The notes below the pieces were generated by a model. It saw only the letters and a list, made by a program, of their open reading frames with translations. It had not been told where the DNA came from and did no database searches. Shown piece after piece: positions 5,708 to 15,272 of a stretch of 64,000 bases of DNA. Within the stretch, counting starts at the first letter, position 1. The number at the start of each line of letters is the position of its first letter. The position numbers and the translations under genes are program-made. Source of the DNA: Poriferisodalis sp965214215 (lineage in GTDB: Bacteria; Actinomycetota; Acidimicrobiia; Acidimicrobiales; Poriferisodalaceae); contig NZ_CBDCBD010000003.1 of the NCBI RefSeq assembly GCF_965214215.1, positions 1,240,001-1,304,000 on the forward strand, given 5' to 3'.

Positions 5708-8665
5708 TCACGGTCTGCTTGTGCGCATCAGTCGTATTTCTCCATTCCCGAGCGGCTGCCACATCACTCCCGCGAGGCGGCCCCAGCAGGTGATGTCTCC
5801 GGTCGTGCTGAGGGCGCACGCGTGCGAATAGCCGACGGAGAGGTCCGCGGACTCGCCGGTGGGGACATCGGAGCGGAAGCCGGGTTTGCCCCAGCAGGTG
5901 ATGGTCGCGTTCGAGCGGATTCCGCAGGTGAGGTCGGCGTCGGCTGCAATCTTGACGAATGTGCCGCTGGGCGGCGACGCTTGCCCTTCGGCGTTCTGGC
6001 CCCAGCAGTCGACCCGGCCGCCGACGCGGATACCGCAGGTGTGGTACGGGCCGGCTGCGATGTGTTCGAAGCGGCCCTGCGGCGGGCTTGACTGGCCGTA
6101 GGAGTCCAGTCCCCAGCAGGCGATGTACTGGGTGTCGTCGAGCGCGCAGGAGTGTTTCTCGCCGCTGGCGACCGCGGTGAAGTGCCCTTCGGGAGGCGTT
6201 CGGAGTCCGTGCTCGAATGATCCTCGGCACTTGATCGTCTTGTCTGAGAGGATTCCGCAGAGATGGATTCCTCCGGCCGAGACCGATGTGTAGGTCTCAG
6301 GCAGCACGTCCACGCCCAAATGGGAAAGATCGCCCCAGCATCGAGCGGAGCCGTCGGTTAGCAGCGCGCAGGAATGCCGGAAGGTGCCGAGGTCGACCTG
6401 CGCGAACTCTCCTGCGGGCAGCGTCGGCAGGCCAGGCGCTTCCGTCCCCCAGCATGAGAGGGCCTTGTCGGTGCGGATTCCGCATGAGTACCCGTCGGCG
6501 GACGAGACCGACGTGTACTGGGGCCCGGTCGTCGAGGCTCGGCCCCCGAAATTGCGGCCCCAGCATGTGACTTGGTTCTGGGCGTCGATTGCGCACGAAG
6601 CCGACGACCCGGCGTATATCTCGACGAACACTCCTGTCGGCGGGGCCACTTGTTCAAAGCCGAAATGGTCCCAGCACGCGATGGTGCTGTCCGGTCTCAG
6701 ACCACAAGCGCGGTCGACTGCCGCCGCCACGTCGGTGAACGCGGCGAAAACCGGATCGGGTCGAGCGTCTGGGTAGTCGCCCCAGCATGCGGCGAAGCCG
6801 CCTTCTCGAATCCCGCACGACTGATCCGCGCCCGATGCCAGCCTGACATATCGGCCGTCTGGCACCGAATGCTGCCAACTCGGTTCATCTCCACGAGCAC
6901 TCCAGCAGACGATCACACCGTCTAGGCGAAGAGCACAGGTGTGCTCCGAACCGGCAGAAACATCCACGTAGTTTCCTTCCGGCGTGTCGAGCAGGCTGCC
7001 GGTAGCGCTGATCCAGCATTCGACTCGTCCATCGTCGCGCAACCCGCATGCGTGCCATTGTCCGGCCGTAAGCAACGCAAAAGTGCCACCCGGGATGGCA
7101 GCCGGACCCAGCGGGTCGCCCCACCTGGGATCGCGTTCCTGCGAAGCGGGTCCCCAGCACACAGCCGTACGCTGCGTCGTCAAGGCACATGCCTGATTCG
7201 GGCCGGCAACCACAGAGACAAATCTGCCCGGAGGCGCCGCTGCGCCGATGAACTCGTTCGTCTCGTGATACCACTGCAGGAACGAGCCGAAACAGCGGAT
7301 AGTCGAATCGGCCTGCAACATGCACTTGAAGTGGTCGCCGATGCCGACACGGCGTGCTCGGGCGCCCATCGCGCCCCTTGCGTCGTCGACAGCCACTGTG
7401 TCGTGACCGGGAAGCTGGACCGATGCGCGGCCTGGCCCGAACTGGCCGCGAATCGGCGAGCCGTGGTGGTCGTCGAAGCATCTGATACTGCCGTGGAAAG
7501 CGAGCGCACAGACGCCGTGCGTTGTGGCTACGACCGCGATGTGCTCACCAGGAAACACTTCCGACGTTCGATGCATCAAGTCCTCGTATCCCCAGCACAC
7601 AAGCGCGCCGTCGAGAGCAACTGCACAACCCCGGTCGCCCGTCGCTATGACCGAGAGAAACTCCCCAAATGGGATAGCTGTTGTCCAGCGGAGACGTTCG
7701 GAGCGGTCCCAGCAGGCAAGGGAGCGGTCAACACGAATAGCGCAGGACCCGCCGACGCTGACGAACTTCCCATCGACAGGATGAACCTGATCGTGGTCGA
7801 TGAGCCCCCAGCAGATGAGATCGCCGTCAATCCGGACACCGCAGGTTTGATCGTCTCGTGCCGCAATCGAAACGAATTCTCCATCGGGTACCCGTGCGTT
7901 CTCGGGCACATCTTCTCGATAGTGGAAGCTGCCCCAGCACGCCACGGTGGCATCAACCCGGACGGCACACCCATGACCGCTACCGAGCGTGACACTTGCG
8001 AATTCTCCGCCCGGAGTCGGGACTTCGAGGCCGCCAAGGCGCTCTGACCCCCAGCACACCAGCGACTCGTCAGCACGAATGGCGCACGCCATATCGTGAC
8101 CGACAGATATCGAAGTGAACACCCCGCGAGGCGGCTGCCCCAAGCGACTCGGGTGCGTCCCCCAACACACGATGTGACCCTCAGACGTCAATGCACACCA
8201 GTAATTGGCGTGCCCAGCGAGAACGCCGCCGCCCGACGTCGAAAGATCAAGAGCCGTCCGCAGCACCGCCAATTCCTCCGGCGTGGGTTCCACTGGCAGC
8301 GCGTCGCGCTCGTCCTCGGCTCCCACATCGGCCGCGTCCGGTCCAGCCCTCACCTCGGCGTTTGGTCTTACCACGGGGGAGTCGGCTGGAGCTGCAGCCA
8401 GGTTGCCGCCGGCATCCCCGACAACACCTGACTCGCCGTCCGGCTCCAGCCGGTCTGGCGAAGCCGTTCCAGGTGTCGCCGCAGGCTCGGCTGCGATTTC
8501 CGCCGCAGCACCTGTCTCGACAGTCGGCGTCGTTGCGTCCTGACGCCCAGTACTGCCCTCGCTGCACGCTGACACAACGAGCACGATTCCCACCACCGCG
8601 GCAACAACGCGCACCCTTCCGCTGCGGCGGCAAGTCCGCGATGCCCTCTTGCTCCTGCAGCTCAT
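5708..8665 (-). CDS. Lipoprotein with 21 RCC1-like propeller repeats
   Basis: The start at 8665 is preferred over 8686 because AGGA sits 5 bases before it. The N-terminus has basic residues, a hydrophobic core and lipobox VLVVSAC. An Ala/Pro/Asp linker of about 120 residues follows, then repeats of about 40 residues with core C(A/G)xxxxxxxxxCWG and a preceding GxFxxVxAGxxHxC pattern. I count 21 cores, equal to three seven-bladed RCC1-type propellers. Each blade keeps a Cys pair spaced C-x9-C, unusual for RCC1 and consistent with one disulfide per blade in an exported protein. Some blades vary (CFD, CFG, CRG, CWS). It heads the three-gene secreted operon. Ligand unknown. Confidence 0.85.
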   Translation of the reverse strand: MSCRSKRASRTCRRSGRVRVVAAVVGIVLVVSACSEGSTGRQDATTPTVETGAAAEIAAEPAATPGTASPDRLEPDGESGVVGDAGGNLAAAPADSPVVRPNAEVRAGPDAADVGAEDERDALPVEPTPEELAVLRTALDLSTSGGGVLAGHANYWCALTSEGHIVCWGTHPSRLGQPPRGVFTSISVGHDMACAIRADESLVCWGSERLGGLEVPTPGGEFASVTLGSGHGCAVRVDATVACWGSFHYREDVPENARVPDGEFVSIAARDDQTCGVRIDGDLICWGLIDHDQVHPVDGKFVSVGGSCAIRVDRSLACWDRSERLRWTTAIPFGEFLSVIATGDRGCAVALDGALVCWGYEDLMHRTSEVFPGEHIAVVATTHGVCALAFHGSIRCFDDHHGSPIRGQFGPGRASVQLPGHDTVAVDDARGAMGARARRVGIGDHFKCMLQADSTIRCFGSFLQWYHETNEFIGAAAPPGRFVSVVAGPNQACALTTQRTAVCWGPASQERDPRWGDPLGPAAIPGGTFALLTAGQWHACGLRDDGRVECWISATGSLLDTPEGNYVDVSAGSEHTCALRLDGVIVCWSARGDEPSWQHSVPDGRYVRLASGADQSCGIREGGFAACWGDYPDARPDPVFAAFTDVAAAVDRACGLRPDSTIACWDHFGFEQVAPPTGVFVEIYAGSSASCAIDAQNQVTCWGRNFGGRASTTGPQYTSVSSADGYSCGIRTDKALSCWGTEAPGLPTLPAGEFAQVDLGTFRHSCALLTDGSARCWGDLSHLGVDVLPETYTSVSAGGIHLCGILSDKTIKCRGSFEHGLRTPPEGHFTAVASGEKHSCALDDTQYIACWGLDSYGQSSPPQGRFEHIAAGPYHTCGIRVGGRVDCWGQNAEGQASPPSGTFVKIAADADLTCGIRSNATITCWGKPGFRSDVPTGESADLSVGYSHACALSTTGDITCWGRLAGVMWQPLGNGEIRLMRTSRP

Positions 8666-8785
8666 CTCATTCCTGCCGAGCCGCACACAATCCCATGAAG
8701 CACTCCGATAAACGCCATTATCGTCGCCGTGCCCACACGGCGGCAGCCAAGCTCCGAACCGACCCAGACCCGCAAACCGCAGCCG

Positions 8786-9100
8786 TCACGCCGCTTCCGT
8801 GGCTTCGTGAGTCGCCGAGGCGGCGTCCGCACGGCGCCTGCGCTTCGGCGGATCACCGACTTCTTCGAGCCTCCCCGCCCGCGTCGCCGCCACGTGGCAT
8901 CTGCTGCACAACCCGCGGCTCTTGATCCGTTTGACTTCGTGGCAGCTTGTGCACTCGGCAGGCGGGGGCGGCCCGAGCGGGTTGCCGTTGCGGTCGGCGA
9001 GCCGTCCCGCCTTCCACGCCGCGGTGTAGTGCGGGGCGCACAGGCCGCGTGTGCACGGCGCTAGGCCGCAACGGGGGCAGTCTGCTTCAGTGGGCGGCAA
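8786..9100 (-). CDS. Small double zinc-knuckle protein
   Basis: The 104-residue protein contains two related metal-binding modules: CPRCGLAPCTRGLCAPHY and CTSCHEVKRIKSRGLCSRCH. Each has a CxxC pair, then RGLC and a downstream His or Cys. The tail is basic (KRRRR). This looks like a small nucleic-acid-binding zinc-ribbon protein of a type common on mobile elements. The gene lies in repeat A copy 2; the copy at 855-1150 has lost the middle of the gene. The RCC1 gene starts 120 bases downstream on the same strand. Confidence 0.5.
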   Translation of the reverse strand: MPPTEADCPRCGLAPCTRGLCAPHYTAAWKAGRLADRNGNPLGPPPPAECTSCHEVKRIKSRGLCSRCHVAATRAGRLEEVGDPPKRRRRADAASATHEATEAA

Positions 9101-9287
9101 TCAGCGAGGTGCGGCCAGCGTGGCGGAGGCTCGCGTCATGCGGGCGTACCCAGCAGCGGCCGGTGAGGACCACCACGGGATCGAGGACCAATGTGGAGAT
9201 TCGCCCAAAGCAATGTGGAGATCGCGGCGAGGGCCAAAATCCACCCCATCTGACCTGCGGAAACAAAACTGGCCAACATCCCACCAA
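8880..9287 (+). repeat. Dispersed repeat A, copy 2
   Basis: This is the longer copy of the repeat at 855-1150, same orientation. It covers the 5' part of the zinc-knuckle gene (minus strand) and the two TGTGGAGAT sub-repeats (near 9191 and 9213), and ends after GGCCAACATCCCACCAAC. The two ends diverge at the same point. The right third has the look of an IS21-family terminus, but no transposase is present in the window. Confidence 0.6.
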
Positions 9288-9414
9288 CGCGGGAGTGACC
9301 GCAAACCGTGTTGATCGTTGGCTCAGCGGCTCAGGTGTCGGACGCTGCCGGTATCGGCGGGTTGAGCGCGTGGTGCTGGTTGTCGACGGTCTGCTGCCCT
9401 TCCCCGAGTCGGGG

Positions 9415-9717
9415 TCAGCCGGCCGCGAACGACTGGCTCAGCTTCAACACCTGCTCGTCGTCGGTGTACCAGCCCTGGGTCCTGAACTCGTCGGTGTGCA
9501 TGTAGCACCGAACCCGGACCTCGTCGCTGCCCTCGGTGAACGTCAGCACGTGGCTCTTCGGGACGCTCCACTTGACGAGGTAGTGGGTCCGCCACATGCC
9601 TCGGTCGTGGTTGCCGCACAGGTTGTAGACCGCCTCGCGTGGGTGGTCTTGCAGCACCCCGAACTGGTGGACGATCTCCTCGCCCTCGGCGTCGATCCCA
9701 GGATTGAAGATTGTCAA
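9415..9717 (-). CDS. Hypothetical protein, possibly 5'-truncated
   Basis: From about 9717 leftward the minus strand has strong GC3 bias and a protein-like translation (TIFNPGIDAEGEEIVHQFGV ... GWYTDDEQVLKLSQSFAAG). Upstream in the same frame the bias disappears. The only nearby start is a TTG at the operator-like palindrome 9709-9722, so this is either a gene of about 100 codons with an unusual start or the 3' end of a truncated gene. It has no signal peptide or membrane segment. Family not recognised. Confidence 0.4.
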   Translation of the reverse strand: MTIFNPGIDAEGEEIVHQFGVLQDHPREAVYNLCGNHDRGMWRTHYLVKWSVPKSHVLTFTEGSDEVRVRCYMHTDEFRTQGWYTDDEQVLKLSQSFAAG

Positions 9718-9722
9718 CAATC
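9709..9722. promoter_or_regulatory. GATTGT-CA-ACAATC operator
   Basis: Perfect 6-bp half-sites spaced by 2 bp, 61 bp upstream of the CMD gene at 9784. The same half-sites occur at the ligA/ligJ promoter (48117-48140) and in weaker form at three other sites in the window. The pattern fits a GntR/FCD-type operator, and a GntR gene lies at 49259-49897. Confidence 0.55.
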
Positions 9723-9783
9723 GTGCACCCAACGTAGGGTTTCCAACGTCCGCTGTGCTGTAGCACCGGGTGGGGAGGAACGA

Positions 9784-10299
9784 TTGAGCTATCTGCCGCT
9801 CGCCGAGATTGAGCCGATTGCCGAGTCGGCCATTCCTGAGACCCGCCGCGTCATCGCGAACTTCCCGGACGGGCTCGCCGCGTTCGATCAGATGTACGAA
9901 CGGATGGTCGGGCACGGTCGTCTCGATGCCACGCTCCGACTCGTCATCCTCGGCGCGTCGGCCCGATGGCGCTCCGATCCCTACATCGCCGGTGCCATGT
10001 TCACGCAGGCGATGCGCGAGGGCATCGAGCGCGAAGCCTTGGCCGCATTAATCGCCGACGCGGAGGGTGGTGAACCGACGACCGCCGAGGGCGTGTTGCT
10101 CGCGTTCTGCCGCAAGTCGACGGAGACGGCCTTCAAGATGGTGGCGGCCGACGTCGAGCGCCTGAAGGACTCCGGCTGGACGAACGGACAGATCGTCGAG
10201 GCGGTCACGATGGTCAGCCTGTCCGGCTACATGACCGTGATGAGCGCGGCGGGCGGTCTGCTCGACGACCCGACCCTGGATGGTGAGCCGTGGCGCTGA
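9784..10299 (+). CDS. CMD/AhpD-like protein without the CxxC motif
   Basis: A TTG start at 9784 is chosen because GGGGAGGAA lies just before it; the frame upstream to 8947 crosses repeat DNA and has no coding character. The 171-residue product has the helical pattern of the carboxymuconolactone decarboxylase/alkylhydroperoxidase D fold (LRLVILGASARWRSDPYIAGAMFTQA). It lacks the CxxC-x3-H redox motif, so it is unlikely to be a peroxidase and may be a decarboxylase-like or structural relative. It overlaps the next gene, a CxxC-bearing CMD protein, by 10 bases, so the two may act as a pair. Confidence 0.65.
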   Translation: MSYLPLAEIEPIAESAIPETRRVIANFPDGLAAFDQMYERMVGHGRLDATLRLVILGASARWRSDPYIAGAMFTQAMREGIEREALAALIADAEGGEPTTAEGVLLAFCRKSTETAFKMVAADVERLKDSGWTNGQIVEAVTMVSLSGYMTVMSAAGGLLDDPTLDGEPWR

Positions 10300-10850
10300 T
10301 TCCCTACCCCGATGCCGACTCGATCGATGCGGAGGCACAAGCCGCGATCGACAGCTTTGCAAAGGACCATGGCCGGCCCACGCTCCTTCGGCAGATCTTG
10401 GCGTGGTCACCACCGGCGCTCGAAGCCATGGAGGACCTCTACCATCCGATCTTCCTGGGCGGTGTCCTGAGCCGTGAGTTCAAGGAGATGCTCTTCGTCG
10501 CAGCCAGCCAGGCGCGTGAGTGTCCGTACTGCGCGGGAGGGCACTCGCGGCTCCTGGTGCAGGAGTTCGGCTACGACGAGGCCGACGTACGGGTGATGCG
10601 TGAGGGCGACTCCAACAACGCATGGAGCGAGAAGGATCGGCTGCTCGTCGCATACGTCCGAAAGATCGCGGTCGACCCGGCAGGCACGGTGGGCGCCGAT
10701 CTCGAGTCGCTCCGGGAGGTCGGCTGGACTGACGAGGAACTCACCGAGTCGACGGCGATGGCCGCGCACGCGGCGTGGACCACGGCCGTCGCGCAGACCT
10801 TCCACCTCGAACACGACCTAGACGGCCCGGACTTCGACGGCTACTTCTAA
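10290..10850 (+). CDS. CMD/AhpD-like peroxidase-type protein
   Basis: GTG start at 10290 within the end of the preceding CMD gene. The 186-residue protein has the redox signature ECPYCAGGH (CxxC-x3-H) at about residues 72-80, typical of AhpD and related alkylhydroperoxidases, where the Cys pair and His form the catalytic relay. Length and pattern match the uncharacterised peroxidase-related CMD subgroup often found beside aromatic catabolic genes. It probably protects catabolic enzymes from organic peroxides or helps a ring-cleavage step; the sequence does not decide which. Confidence 0.8.
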   Translation: MALIPYPDADSIDAEAQAAIDSFAKDHGRPTLLRQILAWSPPALEAMEDLYHPIFLGGVLSREFKEMLFVAASQARECPYCAGGHSRLLVQEFGYDEADVRVMREGDSNNAWSEKDRLLVAYVRKIAVDPAGTVGADLESLREVGWTDEELTESTAMAAHAAWTTAVAQTFHLEHDLDGPDFDGYF

Positions 10851-10944
10851 CGAGCGGGCCCGAATCAGCCATGCTCACTTCCAATCCCGGCGTCACCTTC
10901 CACGACGCTGCTCGCCTCCGCAAGGGCGGCGCGGCGTAGGGGGC

Positions 10945-11844
10945 CTACACCGACCCCGACCCTGATCCCGATCCCGCGATCGCGGAATCGATCGTCGCGG
11001 TGAAGAGGTCGTCGGCGATCGTGAGATCGCCGCCGAAGCCGGCGCCGCGGATTGCATCGGCGAACACCGCGGTCTCCTCGGCGTTCATCGGGCTCGGGAT
11101 CATGTGCGTGATCACGAGCTCGGAGACATCGAGCCGCGCGGCGAGCGCGCCGACTTCGCCGGCGTCGGCATGGTGGTGCGAGAAGTTCGTGATCACGGGG
11201 GCAGGCATGCCGCGGCGAGCGAGCAGGTCGGTTGAGAACGCCTCGTGCACGAGCACGTCGGCGTCTGCCGCGAGCTTTTCGAGTGCGCCACACACGCGCG
11301 TGTCGCCCGAGATCAGGATCACGCCGTCGGGCGTGGTGAAGCGGAAGCAGACTGCAGGTTCGAGGCCGCCGTGGTCGACGCTCACCGTATGGATGGCGAT
11401 CTCGCCGTACTCGGCAACGAGCGTGGGTTCGGCCGTGGCCTCGAACGGGATCATCGTGGGCTCGGGTGCGTCGACGTAGGGGAATTGGGCGCGGCGATTC
11501 TCGATGTCGGCGCCGAGCTGATCGAAGAGCGATCCGACGAAGGTCTCGGCGGGCCCCGCGGGGCAGTGGATCGGGAGACTCGGGCAGGGGCCCGCGCCAT
11601 TGCTGATCCAACGAGCCAGCACCAGGTCGGTGATGCCGAGCATGTGGTCGCTGTGGTGATGCGTGACCAGGAGCGCATCGAGACCGGGTAGCGCCAGGCC
11701 GGCCTCGACGAGCCGTAGGGCGGTCGCCCGCCCGGCGTCGATTTGGATGGCCGTGTCGCCGTGGCGGATCAGGGCCCCCGGACCGGCCCGGCCCGGGGTC
11801 GGCATCGGAGTGCCGCTCCCGGTGATCGTGACCGTCGTGGTCAT
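10945..11844 (-). CDS. MBL-fold hydrolase (ribonuclease Z / arylsulfatase-like)
   Basis: The 299-residue protein starts TVTITGSGTPMPTPGRAGPG, as in the RNase Z-like and AtsA-like branch of the metallo-beta-lactamase superfamily. The zinc motif THHHSDH lies at about residues 60-66, with a later FSHHHADAG and a C-terminal TH motif as further metal ligands. There is no signal peptide, so it acts in the cytoplasm. It overlaps the cupin gene by 4 bases and belongs to the operon SDR-ALDH-cupin-MBL. In this context a hydrolase on an aromatic ester, lactone or sulfate is more likely than tRNA processing. The C-terminus ends in a Gly-Ser repeat. Confidence 0.8.
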   Translation of the reverse strand: MTTTVTITGSGTPMPTPGRAGPGALIRHGDTAIQIDAGRATALRLVEAGLALPGLDALLVTHHHSDHMLGITDLVLARWISNGAGPCPSLPIHCPAGPAETFVGSLFDQLGADIENRRAQFPYVDAPEPTMIPFEATAEPTLVAEYGEIAIHTVSVDHGGLEPAVCFRFTTPDGVILISGDTRVCGALEKLAADADVLVHEAFSTDLLARRGMPAPVITNFSHHHADAGEVGALAARLDVSELVITHMIPSPMNAEETAVFADAIRGAGFGGDLTIADDLFTATIDSAIAGSGSGSGSV

Positions 11845-12269
11845 GCAGCAGGTTCGCCGTCGGCCGCGGCGGCACGGGCGGCGGCTCGCTCCTGGCGACG
11901 CTTCTCAGGCGACTTGCTCGCCTTGTCCGCGTCGTAGCCCGGACCGAACGCTTCGACGAACACGGAGTCCTCGAGCGCTTCGACCTGATGCATGACGTTG
12001 GACGGCACCATGAACATGTCGCCGGGCCCCATCTCGGTGTAGGTCTCCTGCCCGTTGTTGCCGCTGCGGGCGCGGAGCTTGCCAGAGACGAGCACGATGG
12101 TCTGTTCGGGTTCGTGGCGATGGAGCGGCGAGGCGTTGCCTTCGGTCATCTCGATCCAGGTTTGGACGAGGCCGCCGACGGCGGCCCGTCGCAGACCGAT
12201 GCCTTCGCCGAACGCCAACACCTCCATGTCGTCGTACTTGTGAACGGTTGCGTCCTGATCGGGTTCCAT
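11841..12269 (-). CDS. Cupin-domain protein
   Basis: A 142-residue small cupin. Motif 1 is visible as PLHRHEPEQTIVLVSGKL (two His and a Glu for the metal) and motif 2 as GDMFMVPSNVMHQVEA (His). An Ala/Arg/Lys-rich tail of about 25 residues follows. Single-domain cupins of this type are metal-dependent dioxygenases, isomerases or sensors. It overlaps the MBL gene by 4 bases (ATGA) and follows the aldehyde dehydrogenase by 22 bases, so it is in the same catabolic operon. Substrate unknown. Confidence 0.8.
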   Translation of the reverse strand: MEPDQDATVHKYDDMEVLAFGEGIGLRRAAVGGLVQTWIEMTEGNASPLHRHEPEQTIVLVSGKLRARSGNNGQETYTEMGPGDMFMVPSNVMHQVEALEDSVFVEAFGPGYDADKASKSPEKRRQERAAARAAAADGEPAA

Positions 12270-12291
12270 GACTCAGTTCCTTTCGACGAGT

Positions 12292-13761
<1,470 letters not shown>

Positions 13762-13762
13762 G

Positions 13763-14557
13763 TCAGCTTCTTGCTCCCGGTGGTGGCGTGTCTGCGAACA
13801 TGGCGCCCATCTGGCCGATCCACGCGTCGTAGTCGTTGCCGCGGGCCGCCCACATGTCGGCGACGCCCGGTTCTGGGAGGATGATGAAACGCTCCTCGGC
13901 CAGTCCATCCATGAGGGCGTCCATGCACTCCTCGACGCTCATCGGCGGTGCGAGGTCTTTGGGCGGCTCAGCGCCGGGGGGCGGCTTCGGCGGGGCGAAG
14001 CCGGGTGTGATGACCATGGTCGGACACAGGGTCGACACGCCAACGCCCTTCGGCTTGAGGTGGATACCGCACCACTCGGAGAAGCCAAACGACGCATGCT
14101 TGGTGGTGACGTACGGCATCGGTGTCGGGCCTGAGATCAGACCAGCGGCCGAAATCGTGTGGAGCAGGTAGCCGCCGCCCCGTTCGATCATGCCGGGAAC
14201 GACTTCACGGGCGGCCCAGATGTGGGCGTTGACGTGGATGTCGAACATCTTCTGGGTGAGTTCGCTCGGGGTGTCGAGACCGCGACCACCCGCTATGCCG
14301 GCGTTGGACACCATCATGTCGATGTGGCCCATGTGATCGTCGGCGGCCGCGATCATGGCGACGACGTTGGCCTCGGCGCTGACGTCGCACGTGATGGCGT
14401 GGCCGTCCACCTCTTGCGCGACTCGCTGGGCATTGTCGCCATCGAGGTCAGCCACGACGATGTTCGCCGCGCCTTCGGCGGCGAAGCGGCGCGCCATGCC
14501 TTCGCCGATACCGGAGCCTCCTCCGGTGATGACGATGTTCTTCCCGCTGACGTCCAT
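13763..14557 (-). CDS. Short-chain dehydrogenase/reductase
   Basis: A 264-residue classical SDR: cofactor motif TGGGSGIG near residue 12, NNAG-equivalent SNAGIAG, catalytic Ser in TISAAG and YVTTK as Tyr-x3-Lys. The C-terminal part (Pro-rich, then FIILPEPGVADMW) matches the SDR subgroup also present at 44172-44918, which ends FLILPGEGGDQM. First gene of the operon SDR-ALDH-cupin-MBL, transcribed from the divergent promoter holding the TAGT-N5-ACTA operator. Likely oxidises an alcohol to the aldehyde used by the downstream dehydrogenase. Confidence 0.9.
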   Translation of the reverse strand: MDVSGKNIVITGGGSGIGEGMARRFAAEGAANIVVADLDGDNAQRVAQEVDGHAITCDVSAEANVVAMIAAADDHMGHIDMMVSNAGIAGGRGLDTPSELTQKMFDIHVNAHIWAAREVVPGMIERGGGYLLHTISAAGLISGPTPMPYVTTKHASFGFSEWCGIHLKPKGVGVSTLCPTMVITPGFAPPKPPPGAEPPKDLAPPMSVEECMDALMDGLAEERFIILPEPGVADMWAARGNDYDAWIGQMGAMFADTPPPGARS

Positions 14558-14575
14558 GGATCCCCCCAGGAACGA

Positions 14576-14596
14576 AATCTAGTCGAGGACTAGATT
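14576..14596. promoter_or_regulatory. TetR-type operator (AATCTAGTC arms)
   Basis: Perfect 9-bp arms AATCTAGTC and GACTAGATT separated by GAG, midway between the divergent SDR and CMD genes. The same core (TAGT-N5-ACTA) recurs at 17812, 18677 and 25352. The tandem TetR gene is 2 kb away with its own copy at its start, so it is the likely regulator. Confidence 0.75.
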
Positions 14597-14668
14597 AGGC
14601 CGGAACACATGCGAGCGGGTCGCGGAATTCCAAACGCTCGTCTCGACCTGTCTGAAAGGCGATTTCTG

Positions 14669-15268
14669 ATGCCGAACATCTGGCCCCTCACCCTTGACGA
14701 ACTCACGCCCGAGATGCGGGAGCGGATGGAGGCGTCGTGCGAGCGCACCGGTTACTACTCGAATGCGCAACTCACGCTGGCCCGCCGCCCGGAGGTTGCG
14801 AAGGCGGTGCAGAACCTCCAGCAATCGATCGGCGGGTCGTCGACCGTGCCGATGCAGACCATGTTCATGGTGGCCGAGCTCACGTCGAAGATCGCCGGGT
14901 GCCGGCACTGCCAGAGCCACGCGGCCAAGAACCTCTCCCAGCAGGGCGTCGATGCCAACAAGATCCGCGCAATCTGGGAGTACCAGACCTCCGACCTCTT
15001 CGACGATAGGGAGCGGGCCGCGCTCGACCTTGCGTTGGCCGCGGCGCAGCGGCCGAGCATGGCCGGACCAGAACAGTTCGATCGGCTGCGCGACGTCGGC
15101 TACGTCGAGGCCGAACTGGTCGACCTCATGGCGATGATCTCCCTGTTCGGGTTCCTCACCTGCTGGAACGACAGCGTCGCCACCGAGACCGAAACGGCAC
15201 CGGTCGAGTTCGCGACGGAGGTCCTCGGCGGGATGGGTTGGGAGGCCGGCAAGCACGCGGCCTCCTAG
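14669..15268 (+). CDS. CMD/AhpD-like protein (CRHCQSH)
   Basis: The start ATG at 14669 is preceded by GAAAGG; the frame could extend to 14609, but that would run towards the operator. The 199-residue protein carries the redox motif CRHCQSH (CxxC-x3-H) and the flanking pattern WEYQTSDLFDDRERAALDLA. The CMD protein at 35440 is a close paralogue (CTHCQSH, WEYETSDLFTDAERAALDL). It belongs to the aromatic-catabolism-associated carboxymuconolactone decarboxylase-like group. It is divergent from the SDR operon and controlled by the shared operator. A peroxidase or decarboxylase role is possible. Confidence 0.85.
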   Translation: MPNIWPLTLDELTPEMRERMEASCERTGYYSNAQLTLARRPEVAKAVQNLQQSIGGSSTVPMQTMFMVAELTSKIAGCRHCQSHAAKNLSQQGVDANKIRAIWEYQTSDLFDDRERAALDLALAAAQRPSMAGPEQFDRLRDVGYVEAELVDLMAMISLFGFLTCWNDSVATETETAPVEFATEVLGGMGWEAGKHAAS

Positions 15269-15272
15269 GGGG

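Noticed and set aside
6941..8047. Plus-strand ORF of 368 codons
   Set aside because: Antisense shadow of the RCC1-like repeats; the Cys/Trp-rich minus-strand product is the real one.
8947..9783. N-terminal extension of the CMD gene at 9784
   Set aside because: It crosses repeat A, the zinc-knuckle gene and the antisense hypothetical gene; a ribosome-binding site sits right before TTG 9784.
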